Assembly: GCF_018320785.1 (NCBI RefSeq)
Contig: NC_054868.1
Coordinates: 47,685,874 to 47,749,873, forward strand
DNA: 64,000 bases
Source of the DNA: Cheilinus undulatus
Taxonomy: Eukaryota; Chordata; Actinopteri; Labriformes; Labridae
Reading direction: 5' to 3'
Under the pieces are notes generated by a model that ran no database searches, was not told where the DNA came from, and saw nothing but the letters and a program-made list of their open reading frames with translations. A program made the translations under genes and the position numbers. Numbering within the stretch: position 1 is the stretch's first letter; each line of letters starts with the position of its first letter. This document shows positions 1-13,500 of the stretch, piece after piece.

Positions 1-460
1 GGCACCTCCAGTAGGCTGTGCAGAACCAGAGGTCAAAATATGAGTTTAAATTTCCAGTTGATCAAAAGTAAGAGTTAGGTGTTGACAAGGTCAAAATGTG
101 AATCTAAAACGTCAAAATATGAGCTAAAAAGTCTAACTAGGAATTGAAAAGGTAAAATATGAGATAAAAAACAAAATCATGATTTTTAAGGGTTAAAATG
201 TGAGATAAAAGTCAAGTTTAAATTTTCAAAATATGAGTTTAAATTTTACATTGTGAGTCTTAATTTCAAAATATGGGATTAAAAGTCAAAGTGAGGAGTT
301 GAAAAGCTCAAAATATTAGATAAAAGTCAAAATTATGAGTTGAAAAAGGTCTAAATATGACTTAAATTCAAAACTGTGAATCCAAAAGGTCAAAATATGA
401 AATTAAAAAAAAAATCATAAGTTTAAGTCGTAATTGTTGGATGAAAATTTGAAAACACAA
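1..460. repeat. Degenerate tandem repeat, unit near 25-35 bp
   Basis: Many variants of GGTCAAAATATGAGTTTAAA and AAAGTCAAAATTATGAGTTG follow one another. Units differ in length and base, so the array is old. Confidence 0.
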
Positions 461-1348
461 GTGGATTTTTTTTCCTACATTCCTGACTTTTTAATCTAAT
501 AAATTTTACTTTTTTACAATTTTTTGACTTCACAAGGGTGTTTTGAATGATCAAGGTTAAGTTTACATTTTTATAATGGAGCAAATCTTCAGACCTCATT
601 CTGTTGGCCAGATATAATAAAACTATGGTATGATCTCACGGCTGGATGTTCTGCACCACAGGCTGGATTTGGACCCCAGGCATTGAGTTTGACACCCCTG
701 ATATACAGGGATGTTGCATCCCGTCTAAATAGGGTGATAAATGAATGTTTCTAACGGTGCAGTATGAGTAAATACCTCATTTTACTCTGAAGTCACTTGA
801 AATTATTAATCGCCAGGTGAGTCCAGGGGCCCTTGCACACATCCCGCCCTGAGTCAGCAGCCTTAGGTAGCCTGTGCATTCATCTATTCCAGCTAGTAAG
901 AACTTTTTAATTTGACATCCCTGTGGATAAAAAATGCATTTTAAAGCCCTATCTGAAGCAACCCAGATACCAAAAGCCTATACCTGGATCAGGAAAATCC
1001 AGTTTAGTTTTCTTTGAAAAGCTGGGTTAGAAGAGAGCAGGAGTGGGGTGGTTGGGTCGCCCGCCCATGTATATCAAGTCTGACATGTAAGTCTGTCACT
1101 GTATGCCATTCCCCGGTCCCTCATCCCTGTCTCCAGCTCTATCCACTGTCCTAGCTCTCAAATAAAGGCAATAATTCATGCATTTCTTATTGATCAATCG
1201 GGCCCAAAAGTTGCTGCTTGGTTTTTACATTGCACCTTTTAGGAAACCTAAAAAAAATTTCCACTAAATTCAGCCACCATTTTACTTCGTGAACAGATGT
1301 AACTGTAGCTCATTTGCTTTTATCCTGATCCTCTGAAGATTGCCTCAG
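461..1348. other. Intronic or upstream sequence without visible exon
   Basis: AT-rich sequence with no supported exon. A SINE 3' tail lies at about 1100-1175. The rest shows no gene signal. Confidence 0.
1100..1175 (+). repeat. SINE 3'-end fragment
   Basis: Shares CCCATC-like leader, CTATCCACTGTCCT and TCAAATAAAGGCA with the full SINE at 18869-19049. The tRNA-like head is missing. Confidence 0.
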
Positions 1349-1554
1349 CCTTGGCGGGTAACTTTGGCGACAACCTTGATGCAGCAGACATCACTCTCCT
1401 GGGCAATGAAAGCATCGGCTTGACCACAATCCAGATCACGAGCATACAGGCTCAGGAGATTGTGAATTCCCTTCACATCCTCGGCGCAGTGACAGGCTGG
1501 GATCGAGGGCAGCTCCAGGCCTTTATTGCAAAAGTGATGTCATCAGGGATGCAG
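1349..1554 (+). CDS. msln-like: mesothelin-like, first visible exon
   Basis: Acceptor is a TTGCCTCAG context and donor is CAG/GTATTT. It opens with two bases of a split codon and encodes 68 residues from LAGNFGDNLDAADI to SSGMQ. The sequence has the Leu-rich helical-repeat look of the family. The true upstream exon is outside the window. Confidence 0.
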
Positions 1555-4500
1555 GTATTTTTTTTTTTTTTTTGTCTGTTTGTCTCTTTTGACTCGTGTT
1601 TGGTTTTTCTTCTTTGACATGACATATCTTATGCTGCTTCTGTCTTTTCCAACAGATCAACAGCGCCTTATCTCTGGTCACGCTGGGATCTCTTGTCAAT
1701 GGCCTCTCTTCTTCAAACTTTGAGAGCATCAGCGGAGCCGAGCTGATCACTGCAGGCCAAAGTGGTTCATTTCTGACACACTTTAACTCTGGTCCAACAA
1801 TTCTCAAGCAGACTTTTGTTACTCAGGTGAGACAGCTTCATTTCTTCCCAGATCTTGGGGGAATTTAGCATTTAAGCACATCTTTTGGTCCAGTTGGTTT
1901 TATTCCTACTGTTGTAAACATAAGGTTAAGGATATTCTATTATGTACAATCAAATTGAAAACCTATTTTATCTGGAGTCTTGTATTAGTACAAAGGAACA
2001 ATTATAGAGAAAACAATAGTTACATTTTACTATGGACAAAATTAAACATGCTAATGTCCTTTATACAAGATGTACAAGATAATAATTGAAGAGTTATGTA
2101 GGGTGAAAAAGGCATTTAAAGGTAGAACTTTTGCACATCCACATTACTCAAAAATGTCTTCTCCTTTGTTAGATTTTAAAAGTTTTTACTCAACTCAGGT
2201 ATTTCCAGTGGACTCCAAAGCCAGAGAAAATCTTAATTTTCATATTTGTAATGGGATGTGTCTTGCAGTGGTCATGACATGGTCATGTGCCTTGCCACAC
2301 TATTTCAGAACCACTGAGATACAGCAACAGAGCATCAGTTTTCAGTAGCAGTTTCATTCACTTACACTGTGTTCTAACTACATGTGACACAAGCGAGCGT
2401 CATTTATAAAATCAGCTTGGTTTCACTGAGTCCTGTTGTATCCAGACAGCATGCAGTGAGATGCAGTGTGAAGCAGTGCAAGGTGGCATGATGTCTGTCC
2501 CCTGTTGCTCCATTCCTGTTTTCTTCTCTGATGCTAACACTGAGATGGGTGAGGAACAAGGAAGGAGGCAGATGACAAGACATCAGGAGTGTCTGACAGG
2601 AACAGTTCCTTGATTCTTTCCCTTTCCTCATTCAACAGAGTTTATCAGCATGTTCAAAAGTGGAGCTGTGCATTAATAACATCCATAACCAAGTTTGATT
2701 TGTTATTTATGCACTAGATGTAGACTTCTGTACTAGATACTTTGCATTTTGTGTGCATAAGCGCGTAAAGTTTGTTTACACTGAGAGGAATGGGAAGATG
2801 CTGTGTACTAGTGCACTCAAACTGTCCAAGACAGGGTTATTATTGTGAAAAAAACCTAAAATGTCAAAATCTTATAAAAAGCCATATAAAAACATACAAA
2901 ACTAAGTCAAATGAAATAAAATCATGAATGAAATATCCTTGGCATGGGTCTCAGTGAGGACTGACTCACTTTTGGAGCCAGCCTCAAGTTCCATTTATGG
3001 ACCTGCAGTTTTCTTCTCTTCTGTGTTTGCTTTATGCTCATATTGATTTATATTTACCTCTCATATCCTCTCTCAGATTATAAGTGTGAGCGGCAGCAGT
3101 GATGCAATCATAGGGAACGTTCCGGATGACCTGGCAACTGAAATCCCCCTTTTTCAGCTGGTTGGCCTCTCCAGCCAATCAATCACGACATTCAACCAGA
3201 AGCAATGGACAATGGTCCAGGTAGGGGGTCACACCGCTGCAACACTTCAGTACTGATCACTTCTTATGTACCAATACATAGTACGGTTGTTAAATAGACT
3301 TTTTTAAGATGTGACCTGATATTGGTGTATAGTGTGTTTGACTTCTTTGTTGTTTAAAATTCTCATATGATGACAACCTTATCAATAAATGTGCATTCTT
3401 TCCAGAGTGAGCTGTACTTCGGTACTATAGCGAGTGAAACCTCAGTTGAAGCACTGGGAGGCGAAGACAAGTAAGTTTTTAAGTGTGTTTTAATAACATA
3501 AAAGTTAAAATACACAAAATACCATATTAGGAACAATCCAGGAGGTGTTTATATGTGTGCTTTTATTTTTTCTGTGTTTGTAGTTTGTCCTCTGTGGTGC
3601 TGCAGGGGTTCTCTTGTACCTCTGTGAGGAACCTTTCAAAGGCACAAATCAGGAGGTTGATAAGAGCCAGCCGGAGGAGAGGCAGGAGGAAAGTCAGACT
3701 GTTGGAAACTCAGGTGAGACAGCAGGAGTGTGGATCTGAATGTATTTTTTTTTTTTTTTTTTTTTTTTCTTCAGACATTGAAGTGAAATTACAGAAGACA
3801 CATTTTTGTGGAGCTTTAACAAGGCATCACACGGTGGGCTACTAAGAGACAAACTCATAATCAAACATGTTTACACAGCTCGCCGACTACAGCTTAAAAA
3901 AAGCCATTTCACAGTGAATGGTTCTAACAACGTGTTACACATCTCTTGTATTATCTTGTTTAATATGAGCGTGGAGAAGTGCTTTAAATGTCTGGGATAG
4001 TGGAGCCAGGTGTATCACCTCATCCAAATAGGTTTCCTTTTGGCCATGTTTCAACAAAGTCCAGATGTTTTCTGGCTTTGTCACTTGCTCTTACGAGCAT
4101 TTAGTAAGTGGAATGCATTCAACCAGGATGTGACATCATTCCCAGCTCCGACATCTGACTTCTGAGGTAAATGGAAAGCAGTAGAAATCCCAGACTGATG
4201 ACGCAGCGCAACATTTTGGGATTTTATAGAAAATTTGTACATATTTATGATTTTTTCATGGCACCAGTATCAAACCAGTACACCAAAGAAGTCTTCTGAG
4301 AGGTATCAAGGACAATTGGAGCAACAGTGTGGCGTGCAAATCGACACAGACAGACACGCCACCAGTTATAGTCAGATGTCTGTATGCCCACCTGAGATTA
4401 GCAGAGGAAATTGACTTTTTTATTGTTTACAGAGTTACTAACAGTTTTTGCTTCTCCACTCAACAGCTGACCTGCATGTACAACCAGATCAGTGGAGATG

Positions 4501-7500
4501 CAGACATCACAAACTTCAGCCTCTTTCCTCGTGATATGCTGCTGTACTATGAGTAAGTTTCATTTATGTTCAACTAACGTCTAAATTCAGGTCTTGTTTT
4601 AGTAATTCTATGGATCAGTTTGCATAAAGTACCACTTTTTTCCCCATCTACAGTTATTCCCTGGTGCCACAGAGCAGCTGCAGGTCTTATTTTGTTGAGT
4701 TATCAGAGGCAGACTTCAGTGTCATCTCCAACGCCCTCAATTTCAAAAGGGCTGAGCTGTTTGCAAACGCCAGGAGCTGCCTGGTGAGTCCCTCATACAC
4801 TTGTTTCCCTATTAGTGGTAACAGAGAGACTTTTTTATTAACTCTTTCAAATACTTTCACCAAAAATGCATTTTTTGTTATCTATTTTTACAAGAGAGAC
4901 CTCAATCTCAGCAGGTCCTTATGAAACAAAGGATACATTTAGAAACATTCAGTGCACATTAAAGCTGTTTTATACACTCATTGACCACAATATCTAATGC
5001 TAAGCATATGGCAGAAATAAATGCATTAATGCAAGCAGAAATGGACAAACAATCTGCTGGAGTTTGCACAAGAATGGAGGAAGAACAGTGATTAAAGTAA
5101 CTCTGAACATGCCATGGTGTTTGGTGGTCTGGTAGACTTTGATGACCCTACCATTCAAAAACTGCAGAAGAAATCAAAACCCATCAGGTCAGGCAATGTT
5201 TTCCGTTCTTTTATTGCCCAATATGGTGAGCTTGTCTGAATAGTAACCTCAGTTTCCAGGGCTGTCTTCAGCTCAAACCAGCCATTCTCCTGTGGCCATT
5301 AACAAAGCTAGTTTTTGTAAAGAGAACTGTTGCTCACTGGATGTTCCCTCTTTCCTCTTAGTGCACATTTTACATGATTCATGTTATATGTAGGTGTAAA
5401 ATGAAATGCCAGTAAAGGTAACCAGCTAAATGCAAAGTATCTGCCCCAGTAAACAACCAGTCCGATAATCAAACAACCCAGGTTGGGAAATTTGCCCCAG
5501 CCACCAGCCAAATGCAGGCATTTTTGAGCTGTGTCAGGTGATTTGCTCAACCTGCCAGTCGCTTGGGCAGGTAAGTAAAAGTAACATAACAGGATGCTTT
5601 TACAACTGTGTTTGGTGTAAATTGAGTCCTGGTTTTCTGCTAGTTCCTTATCCTTATGCCATCACTAGCTCTTGGCTTCTCTCCTTGACCTGTAGCTGTT
5701 TTTAATTCTGTTCTCACTTGTTTCATTTTCTAAGGGCATCACAAACACAAGCTTGACAAAGAACAATGTAGAGGTGTTGGGAAACATGTGCTGCACTCTT
5801 GAGGGATCCTTCATCCAGAACTCGGACCCATCCATCCTGGAAATACTGATGAACTGCCCAGATCTCACCACAGATCAGTCATCTGCAGTTGAAGCTCTGC
5901 TGCTGAGTGGGAGAACTCAATTTGGGTACGCCAACATACATCCTTCTTAAAATCAAAATAAATACTTTTATTGATTTTTAGTGGTATCAGCATATTGACT
6001 TCCCCCCAGAAGCCTTTGGTACTCTCTTACAAGTGTCCTCTGTTCCTCCATGCAAAACCAATTTTAAAAGTTTTCAATTTCAGTTTGATAACCTCTGTTT
6101 TTGTTTTAAATGTCCAGGCCTCCATCAACATGGAATATAGAGACTCTGAAGGGCTTCGGGCAATTAGCACTCTATTTCAGTTCAACCTTCTATGATAACT
6201 TCAGAAGAGTAAGAGACACAAATCACACAACATCACAAAAACATTTATTAATGCAACTGGAAAACCCCAATCCAAAAAGACTATGTGGAATCTTTAAGTT
6301 TTTCTGTGCAGAGCTGTAGCCATCATAAAGGATTAATCATCAGGTTGATTTAAGTGCAAAATAATCACATTTAGTTTTGAATGAGCATTGTCAGCCACTG
6401 TCAGCAGGTTGTTATAGACTGACCGATAACATATCTCGCTTTGGTGAGTGACTCAGGTAATCTCCTAACTGACTTAATCCCTCATTATGATAAATCTGTA
6501 ATGCCAAATTAATAGCAACTAAATTTGATTTTATGTCAACAAGAAGTAAGATTGTGGTCTTGAACATGTAAGCTGATTTGGGACATTTTTTTATGAATTC
6601 TTTGGCGTTTTAACTCCAGATCTCGCCAAATGGAAAATATTCCCCTCATGAAGATAAAAAAACAAATTCTTTATTACTGAACATTTAATCCTAATCTGGA
6701 CACAGCCTGTCCTATGACAGCTTGTATTTTCCTGGAAATATAGAAAATGCATTTGTGATTTTAGGAAATATGATTTGAAATTTTGGGGGAAAATTTTAGG
6801 TGTTTTCCTGGAAATTTGGGAAAGTTATTTGTAATTGTTTAGGAATAATTGCAGGGGGCGGGGGTCATTGACATTTCAATTCGGGGAAAATTTTTGGATG
6901 AATTTTCCTTTATTACCGTGGGATTTTGGGGAATGAATTTGTGCTTTTTTTATTATTATTCAAAAAGAAATTTTGGGGAATTTGCTCGAAATCTTTTATG
7001 GATTTCCATTAAATTTTGTAGGAGATTTTGATTGGACTGTTTATGCTTTATGATGAAGTTCCACTGACACATTTTGGAGAACATTTAATGGAATTTTAGG
7101 ATACTTTATGAAATTTTAGGTTATTTTTTTAATTTTAGGGAATTTGTGTGGATTTTGGAAAGGTAAATTTCAAAGCAAATCTGAAACCTTAAGTGGAAAT
7201 TTGTGGATGCTTGGCTTTGCCAAAGCTTCCAATAAGACCAGCTCAATAGGATTAAGGTATTTTTGTAATTTGTCCCAAGAAAAGGGAGCATCCTATTTAA
7301 AAGACTCTCCCCCAGGTCATTCCTGACTTTTGAAGCAGACAGGAAGAAAAATTGTCAGAATGAAATTATTATATTCCAGCAGCAATAACAGGCAATAAGC
7401 TGGTGCCTAGATGAGCCTTAAATCTCCTGAGAAAAGCTACGACACACTCCACTATCAGTCTGATAAGCCAGGCCCTAAAATCAAAATAGATGAGCTATGT

Positions 7501-10500
7501 TAGGCTATCAACACATTTATTTCTGCTGTGCAAGTTGGCAGTTGTGAGTGGGTGTGTATGTGACTGGTGCGACTTTGCAGCCCTAAGAAATTCACATTTA
7601 AAGAGCTGCTGCTTTTGCATTTGCTGCTGGTTTCATTACCCAGACAAAAATTTTGGGGCAAAGCAGGTGGATGTCAGTCAGAAATCATTGATTCATTTCA
7701 ATTTAAATTATAAAAGGAGTCCAGACTTTGATATTGTCTGTAAAGCTTAACTATTTCAACACAGATTTACAAAGCTTTAAACAAACATTAATAATACAAC
7801 CGCATTTCCTTTGTTTTATGGCATAATATCACCTACCTGATGTTGGATTCAGGTTTATTTTCTGTTTGAAGACCTGTTTTTTTTTTTCAATCCCTGTGAG
7901 CAGAGAACAAAGAGGAAATTCTTGAGGTTCTTCCTGAGCAATTTCAAAGACGACTTGACGAGAGCACAGAGGAGAACAATAAGGAAAGTGATAAGGAACT
8001 CCATTACATCCAAATTTGGACGCTTAAGTGGTGAGTTCCCTACTGATATCTGCTCTGCTCAATAGTTTTGTCATAAATTGGCTTTTTCTAGTCATTCTTT
8101 TGTTTTTTAGATGTCCAGTGCTCCTTAGGAGTCATCTCCCATGTGACGGTCAATGATGTGGCGTTTCCCATCGAATACGATTTATCGCAGTTTGACCTCT
8201 GCCTCAGTGCTGACACTGTCAGACACAACTTGGCTGCGCTGAGTGAGAGGGTCGATGACGAGAGCTTCCAGAGGATTATTTTTGCAAAGTTTAAAGAGGT
8301 AAGAGATGCTGAAATTTAATGTCTCTTTTATAAACGAACCACACAAGCTCAGGATTTTGGGCTGTTAATTTTGTGAGTTAATGTTGACCAACAGAGAGAG
8401 GGCGGATAAAATGAAAGAAAAGCAAGTGGCTTTACATGAAGTTGTTGGATAAAAAGTTGCCATAGCTTTCAGGACAGTGAAAGTTCAGAAATATTAGCGG
8501 CAAAATACTTTAGAAGTACACATATTCCTTAGAGGATACATATTATGCAAAAATCACTTTTTCAGGCTTTTCTAACACAAATATGTGTCCCTGGCCTGTC
8601 CACAATCCCCTCAAGTACCAGAAAAATCCATTCCTTCTCCCCTTCTCTTTCTCCACCTTTCAGAAAATGTGTGCTGAAACCAGCCGTTCTCAGATTTAAC
8701 ATCTAGTGACCTCACCAGGGGCCTAAGCACCCGCCCCCAGGTTTGGTTGGCCCTCCCCCACTTGGAGGAAAGTTCCGTCCTCCTCTCCTGATCCTCTTAG
8801 CTACCTGCTGAGCTGCTTGATAGCTCAGTGGGTTACCCTGCTGACTACAGCCTGGGAGATTGATAGTTCGAATCCAAGTCTAAACTTTGGAAAAAAAAAA
8901 AAGTGTCTGTAATATCATAAGTGCTGCATCCATTTCCTGAGAGGGGTGTGGTCAGGGGCAGAGTCAGACAGCTAGTTACCATTTAAAGCCACAGACACAG
9001 AAACCACTTGTATTGAGAAGGACTGAAACAGAGGGGTTTTTTAGACATGCAAAAATCCAATACTGGAGTGTTTTTTCAGCAACAAACTTCACAGGCATGT
9101 TTTGGGGACATTTGGGGAGAAGAATATAAACTTGTCTTAAAAGGGTAAAATATGTCCCCTTTAAGGCAATATTTTTCTTAGTAATATATTTGCTTGTAAG
9201 TGTTTAATCCATTGTTATTATATCTTTGATTTATTAGAAATGGATGCATTTATGTTTTCATGACTTAGATGTTACATATGGTAATGGTGGAGTTCATCCA
9301 AATAACTGAATACATTTCCTACCAAGAAGCAGCTGGAGATCAACTGATTCTTCCTCCTGTACAGTCCCATGATTTTTAATATCCTTCAGAGCATGCGCAT
9401 ACAGTGTTTTTAACCGTGCTCAGTAATAGGGCTGGGTGATTAATCGCAAATTAGATTAAATCGCGATATGGCCTGCTGCAATTTTCAAAGCTCAGAGGGT
9501 GCAATATTTCTTTTAAAATAAAATTTGTATCAGATAGCAGTTTAAAACTTTTTTGCAGAAGCATAATGCTTTACATATCATGCAATTATTCTAGTGGCAT
9601 ATTTTTGGACTAGTGTACAAAAAAATCCTATTTTCTTTATTATTATATGTTTTTCTTGTTAAATATGAGAATTATATAAAATTGCCATTCCCTTTATTCA
9701 GTTTTAATTTCATCAACTAAAACTATGACTAAAAATGTTTGTTGACAGCCTTTTTTTCCATGACAAAAACTAGACTAAAACTAACAAAAATAGATCTGTG
9801 ATGACTAAAACTAACAAAAACTAATTTTAGTTTTCATCAAGATGACTAAAACTAGACTAAAATGTAATTTTGTTTCGTCAGACATTCAAATCTGTGATAT
9901 TCCTCCACGGTGGGTAAATCTGTCAAAAAACAATGCATCTGTATCTTTTCTGCCTCTCAGCTGTAGAAAGCAGAGACCCCAGGTTTGGGTGCAGAGAACA
10001 CAGTACCATGATTTGGTACCAAATTTAGGCAAGAAAATAAATGCTTGGACTAAAAGTAAAGACTAAAATGTGAGGACTTTTTATGGACTAAAACTAGACT
10101 AAAATGTTTTGAGTTTCCGTCAACTAAAACTAGACTAAAATTAAAAAGGAAAGAAATGACTAAAATGTGACTAAAACTAAAATTAATTTAATTTAAAGAC
10201 TAAAACTAAGACTAAAATTAAAAATAAATGCCAAAATTAAAACTGCCTTTAATACAACAGTTCATATCCAATTTGCAAAATGGGTCAAAAATAATCAAAA
10301 TTAGATAATTCATCAAAATTTTCAGCCTTAGTTTTATCAAATATTGTGTAGTGAAAATACATGAGATGATAAACTTAGGAAATAATCGTGTATTAAATCG
10401 CAATCACAATATTAGGTAAAAAAAAAAATGCAATTAGATTATTTTCCCAAATCGTTCAGCCCTACTCAGTAACAACAAAATCTCATCGTGTCTCATCCCA

Positions 10501-13500
10501 AGCATGTACATAACTCAAACAAGTTGCAGAAATGAGACATGTCCTTCAACTTATCCATTGTTTCATCATGTCCTCATTACCTTGACAGTTTTTACATTTT
10601 TACAATATAATTCTCATGTTTTCACAAGAAGCAATATAATAAGGGCTGTCAAAATTATTTGCGATTAATTTAGGTTAACAGTTAGTGCACTATTTTTGTT
10701 TTTATCGAGTACTTTATTGTCTCTTTAAACACACTTTGGTTAAGCCACTACAGCCACAGTAATGTTGAGTAAATCCACCACTGCTCCTTTATGTCTCATT
10801 TCTGTTTATAAACTCACAGACAGCTCAGTGATCAAATCAGAAGTCATCTATACCTTTTTAATCATCTTTTATTTAATTTTCAAGCCATTAAAAGTTCCTT
10901 TTCTGTGGTTAGGTCAATCTTCAATCTAATGTGAAAATTGTCAAGGTAATGAGGACATGATGAAAGGCGTGCAGAGTAGCAGGGGGTGGATAAACTGAGG
11001 GAAATGTCTCATCTATGCGACTTGTTAAATGTCATGCTTGGGTTGAGACATGATGAGATTTTGTTGTTACTGAGCACAGTTAAACAGTTTGATACTTCAT
11101 CTTTTTATCATGTTTGTTTTTTGAGCCTGGGACAGTTTTTCAATCCAGTTTCCTCATTTCTGTCAGATAATTTTATTAAAATTAGGGCTGTTAACATTAA
11201 CGCGTTAACACTTGTGATTAATCTTGGGGCATTAAAAAAAATAACACAATATAATCATATGACTAAGTTTGAACACAGCTTGCTCCCATAGTCCTCCAGT
11301 GGGGATGTTTACGTGCCTGGGGATGAAGATGCCGGCAGTGATGAGTGAGGAGACAGTCCCAGGTCTGCTTTTCTTTTTAAAAGCTGGCGAATGTTAGTTA
11401 AGCTAAAACCAGAACTGTGGGTACATGCTGCAGTGATGAACTGTCTTTACACCGAAGCACAGCGAGTCTTAAGTACCACTTCAGGGAAAACACATCTTTC
11501 GTAATGTTAGCAAAGATGAAAACAACAACAAGAGATCAACCATGGTCATACCACTCTCTTCAGCTGCTTCAGGACAGTTTTCTTATTCTGCTGCTCAGAT
11601 AAATGCTGAAAAGTGCTCCAGAACTTTGAGCGAGTCCTGTTTGTGAACAATATTAATCCAGTGTAGATATCCCCGGTGGAACTGGCAAAATTGAAGTTAA
11701 TTAGCAAACTTTATGAGCTGAAGTGGAAAATATGATGCGTTAAGGTACCTCAGTAAATTAGACAACTGTATTCTATATGTTATGATGCGTTCAGATGTCA
11801 CATAAAAATTTTTGTTTTTGATGAGAAACTTCAGTAATACAGTTGTGAATATGTGTTTATACTTGAGGGCTATACAATAGATGTGACAGACTGAATCATA
11901 GCTTTTTAACTCAGCACTACTCAGCTAAAACCACTTTGTAGTTTAAATATTTGCCCTTATTTTGTCTTTCCACCAAACTATAGAAAGTATTGATAGTGGT
12001 ATCGCAAAGGATTCAGATCAGCACTTTAAATGTGCTGTACAATGAATTAAAAGAATAAAAATGAAACTCTTGAAAATAAAATCCTTTAAAAATGTAAAAA
12101 CATTAAAATATACTGGAACTATTTTAAAAAATACGGTGATTAATCATGATTAATCACAGCGTAGTGATGTGATGAACTTGTTTAATGTTTTTAATCGAGT
12201 AACATCAATAATTAAAATGAATTGATTTTAATTTTGATTCATCTTTTGCCATATTTACAGGCTTACTCCACTGTGTCTGTCATCCCTGAGTCGGAGGTTA
12301 GACTCTTAGGCTCAGTGGCCCGCGTGGCTACTGTTGAAGACATCAACACCTGGAGTATCTCTCAGGTCGATACGCTCGCTGCGCTGATGGACGCAAATGC
12401 TGGACCATGGGAGCAGAGCAGGGTGAGTGGACCAGTAAAGAGTTTACTGGTTTGTTTCTGCTTATAACACATGTGGTCTTATAAATATATATTTTTTTCT
12501 CATACAGGTTAGAGCAATCGTAGCCAGGTATCTGAGTGTGCAAGGAAACACACTGGGCAGTGCTGAACTCAACAGTTGTGGAGGACCCAACATATGCGCT
12601 CTGGACATCAGTGTTCTCGAAGGCATTTCTGTTGACAGCATCAAGTGAGAGAAATTATTGTTATTATTGTTTAGAGCCTTTATTAAAGAGCTAGGACAGT
12701 GGCTAGAAGCAGAAACAGGCAGGAGAGAGTGGGGAATGACATGAATGAAAGGACCACAGGCCACCTGCACACTTGGGGTGCAGCCTAACCACGTGGTCAA
12801 CAGCACCCAGAAATGAGATTTGTAACTAAAATGAGACATTAAGGTACAGTACATTAACCTTCTGAGGATGGCGTTGTATATGACAAGAAGGGACGTGTTA
12901 CTCTTTAGGTACTTGTTTTTTTCTTCTGAAAGCCCTCCGTTGTGTTGCCTTGCAAAACATTTTCTAGCGAGTCTGGATCTTGGGTGCCTTTCTAGGGTCT
13001 TTAAAGATTAAATCTACACCAGTAACTCTGATATTGGATATCTTTTTATCCGTTTATAATCCATATTCCCATCATTCCTGCAACTAATCCAGGTGTACGC
13101 TGTGTGATTTCAAGCTGACCATAGAACAGTGGTGGCAGAATGTCATCTCATACTGTGCGACTGAATCGTTTATGACGCACGAGTTGTGTGCTCACACTGT
13201 ACAATCCAACGGTCGTGCACGACCTGAGTGCTCACACTGTGTGACTGATGTCGGGATGGACTGTGACAGAAACCCGCAGTTTCCTTTTTAAAAAGTCTCA
13301 CATGCCGAGAGTGAAGTGTTTCCAGTCATAGTCTTTCCCTCTCCCCCCTCTATTTCTCCCGCTCTTTCTGTCTCTCTCTCTATCTCTCTCTCTCTCCCTC
13401 TTCCACTATCTCTCTCTGTCTCACACACAAACAGCCTCACCTCTGTCAGCTGCAGGTCTGCGGGAAGGAATATTTCCTGCTTGTCTATTTCCTTTATCAT

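Larger units (their letters stand above)
9390..11095. mobile_element. Foldback element, interrupted
   Basis: The left arm (9390-9426 continuing at 10465-10600) is repeated in inverted form at about 10905-11085, for example CATCATGTCCTCATTACCTTGACA against its complement. The hAT-like element split the left arm. Confidence 0.

Noticed and set aside
3746-3776. Long T tract followed by CAG, as an acceptor for a further mesothelin-like exon
   Set aside because: The sequence after it has no conserved protein, and the exon at 4467 already continues the phase of the exon ending at 3713.
8812-8901. Possible functional tRNA gene
   Set aside because: The cloverleaf is imperfect, it has a poly-A tail and it interrupts a transposable element, so it is a SINE or retropseudogene.
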